Shown in pieces: positions 63,824 through 64,000 of a DNA stretch of 64,000 nt; within the stretch, counting starts at the first letter, position 1; every line of letters begins with the position of its first letter. The notes under the pieces were generated by a model that made no database searches, had not been told where the DNA came from, and was given only the letters and a program-made list of their open reading frames with translations. The translations under genes were made by a program, and so were the position numbers. This stretch comes from Pseudeuparius sepicola (taxonomy: Eukaryota > Arthropoda > Insecta > Coleoptera > Anthribidae): contig OY987303.1 of NCBI GenBank assembly GCA_963920635.1, forward strand, positions 44,701,223-44,765,222. The letters run 5' to 3'.

Positions 63824-64000
63824 TCATAGTTTCTGTGTAAAGGATTTTGCGTTGCTGATAACTTTAACCTTCTTCGCAAAACGCCTACTTCTCTTCTTCT
63901 TTTTCTTTTCTTGCTTTTCTTCTTTGTTTATTTTGTTTGGAATGTTCTTCTTTATCGATGCATCATCTGGGAGGCTTCTCGATCTGCCTAATTTTAAAGG
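63824..64000 (-). CDS. Possible C-terminal exon of a lysine-rich protein
   Basis: A minus-strand frame is open from the window edge to TGA at 63824-63826 (58 residues): GRSRSLPDDASIKKNI, then a basic run (KKKKKRSRRFAKKVK). The composition suggests a nuclear or nucleolar tail. No AATAAA was found just downstream. It may be the last exon of a neighbouring gene, or chance in purine-rich DNA. Confidence 0.3.
   Translation of the reverse strand, partial: PLKLGRSRSLPDDASIKKNIPNKINKEEKQEKKKKKRSRRFAKKVKVISNAKSFTQKL

Overview
This window is animal nuclear DNA, almost certainly from an insect. It is AT-rich, intron-bearing and packed with decayed insect-type transposons: gypsy/errantivirus, Polinton/Maverick, P/THAP9-like, mariner/Tc1, hAT, a Dong-like R4-clade non-LTR element, many MITEs and long foldbacks. 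A beetle or similar insect fits, but the order cannot be fixed from the sequence alone. I see only one convincing host gene.

That gene is a MICU3-type mitochondrial calcium-uptake regulator on the + strand. Six exons lie between 24402 and 51003 (24402-24581, 44200-44344, 44406-44564, 44616-44698, 50182-50659, 50777-51003). Splice phases close perfectly and predict 423 residues: a mitochondrial presequence, one hydrophobic segment and two canonical EF-hands. Intron 1 (about 19.6 kb) and intron 4 (about 5.5 kb) are filled with mobile DNA.

Bases 1-2185 hold the 3' part (integrase, env) of a broken errantivirus. Bases 2186-4530 hold a foldback region with a mariner derivative and a hAT-like MITE inside. 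Bases 4825-7416 hold one Polinton portion on + (a small conserved ORF, a 30-residue protein, minor and major capsid-like genes). Bases 7417-12635 hold degraded P/THAP relics.

Bases 12639-22340 hold a second, much interrupted Polinton portion. On + it carries a conserved small protein, two tandem fibre-like genes and an integrase. On - it carries a CHHC zinc-finger ORF, protein-primed-type DNA polymerase B, a phospholipase A2-like gene, a 33-residue protein and a second copy of the first small ORF. Four younger elements interrupt it: a Tc1/mariner-type MITE, a P-type MITE, a 2.75-kb P element and a 168-bp MITE. Three of the four have target duplications readable against the interrupted reading frame.

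Intron 1 of MICU3 contains two large foldbacks of one family, a THAP relic, a 3.9-kb hAT-type non-autonomous element inserted in an ATAC microsatellite, and a stack at 38651-43795 in which a Dong-like element and a hAT element both sit in the TAA tail of a truncated Jockey-like element. Downstream of MICU3 are dispersed repeats, an env-plus-LTR retroelement 3' end (56442-58780), Tc1 and mariner transposase scraps and a 2.3-kb foldback with a minisatellite core (61355-63650).

The most unusual item is the Polinton-associated CHHC (GTSF1/U11-48K type) zinc-finger ORF at 18404-18595. The most informative structure is the nested insertion series inside the first Polinton fibre gene.
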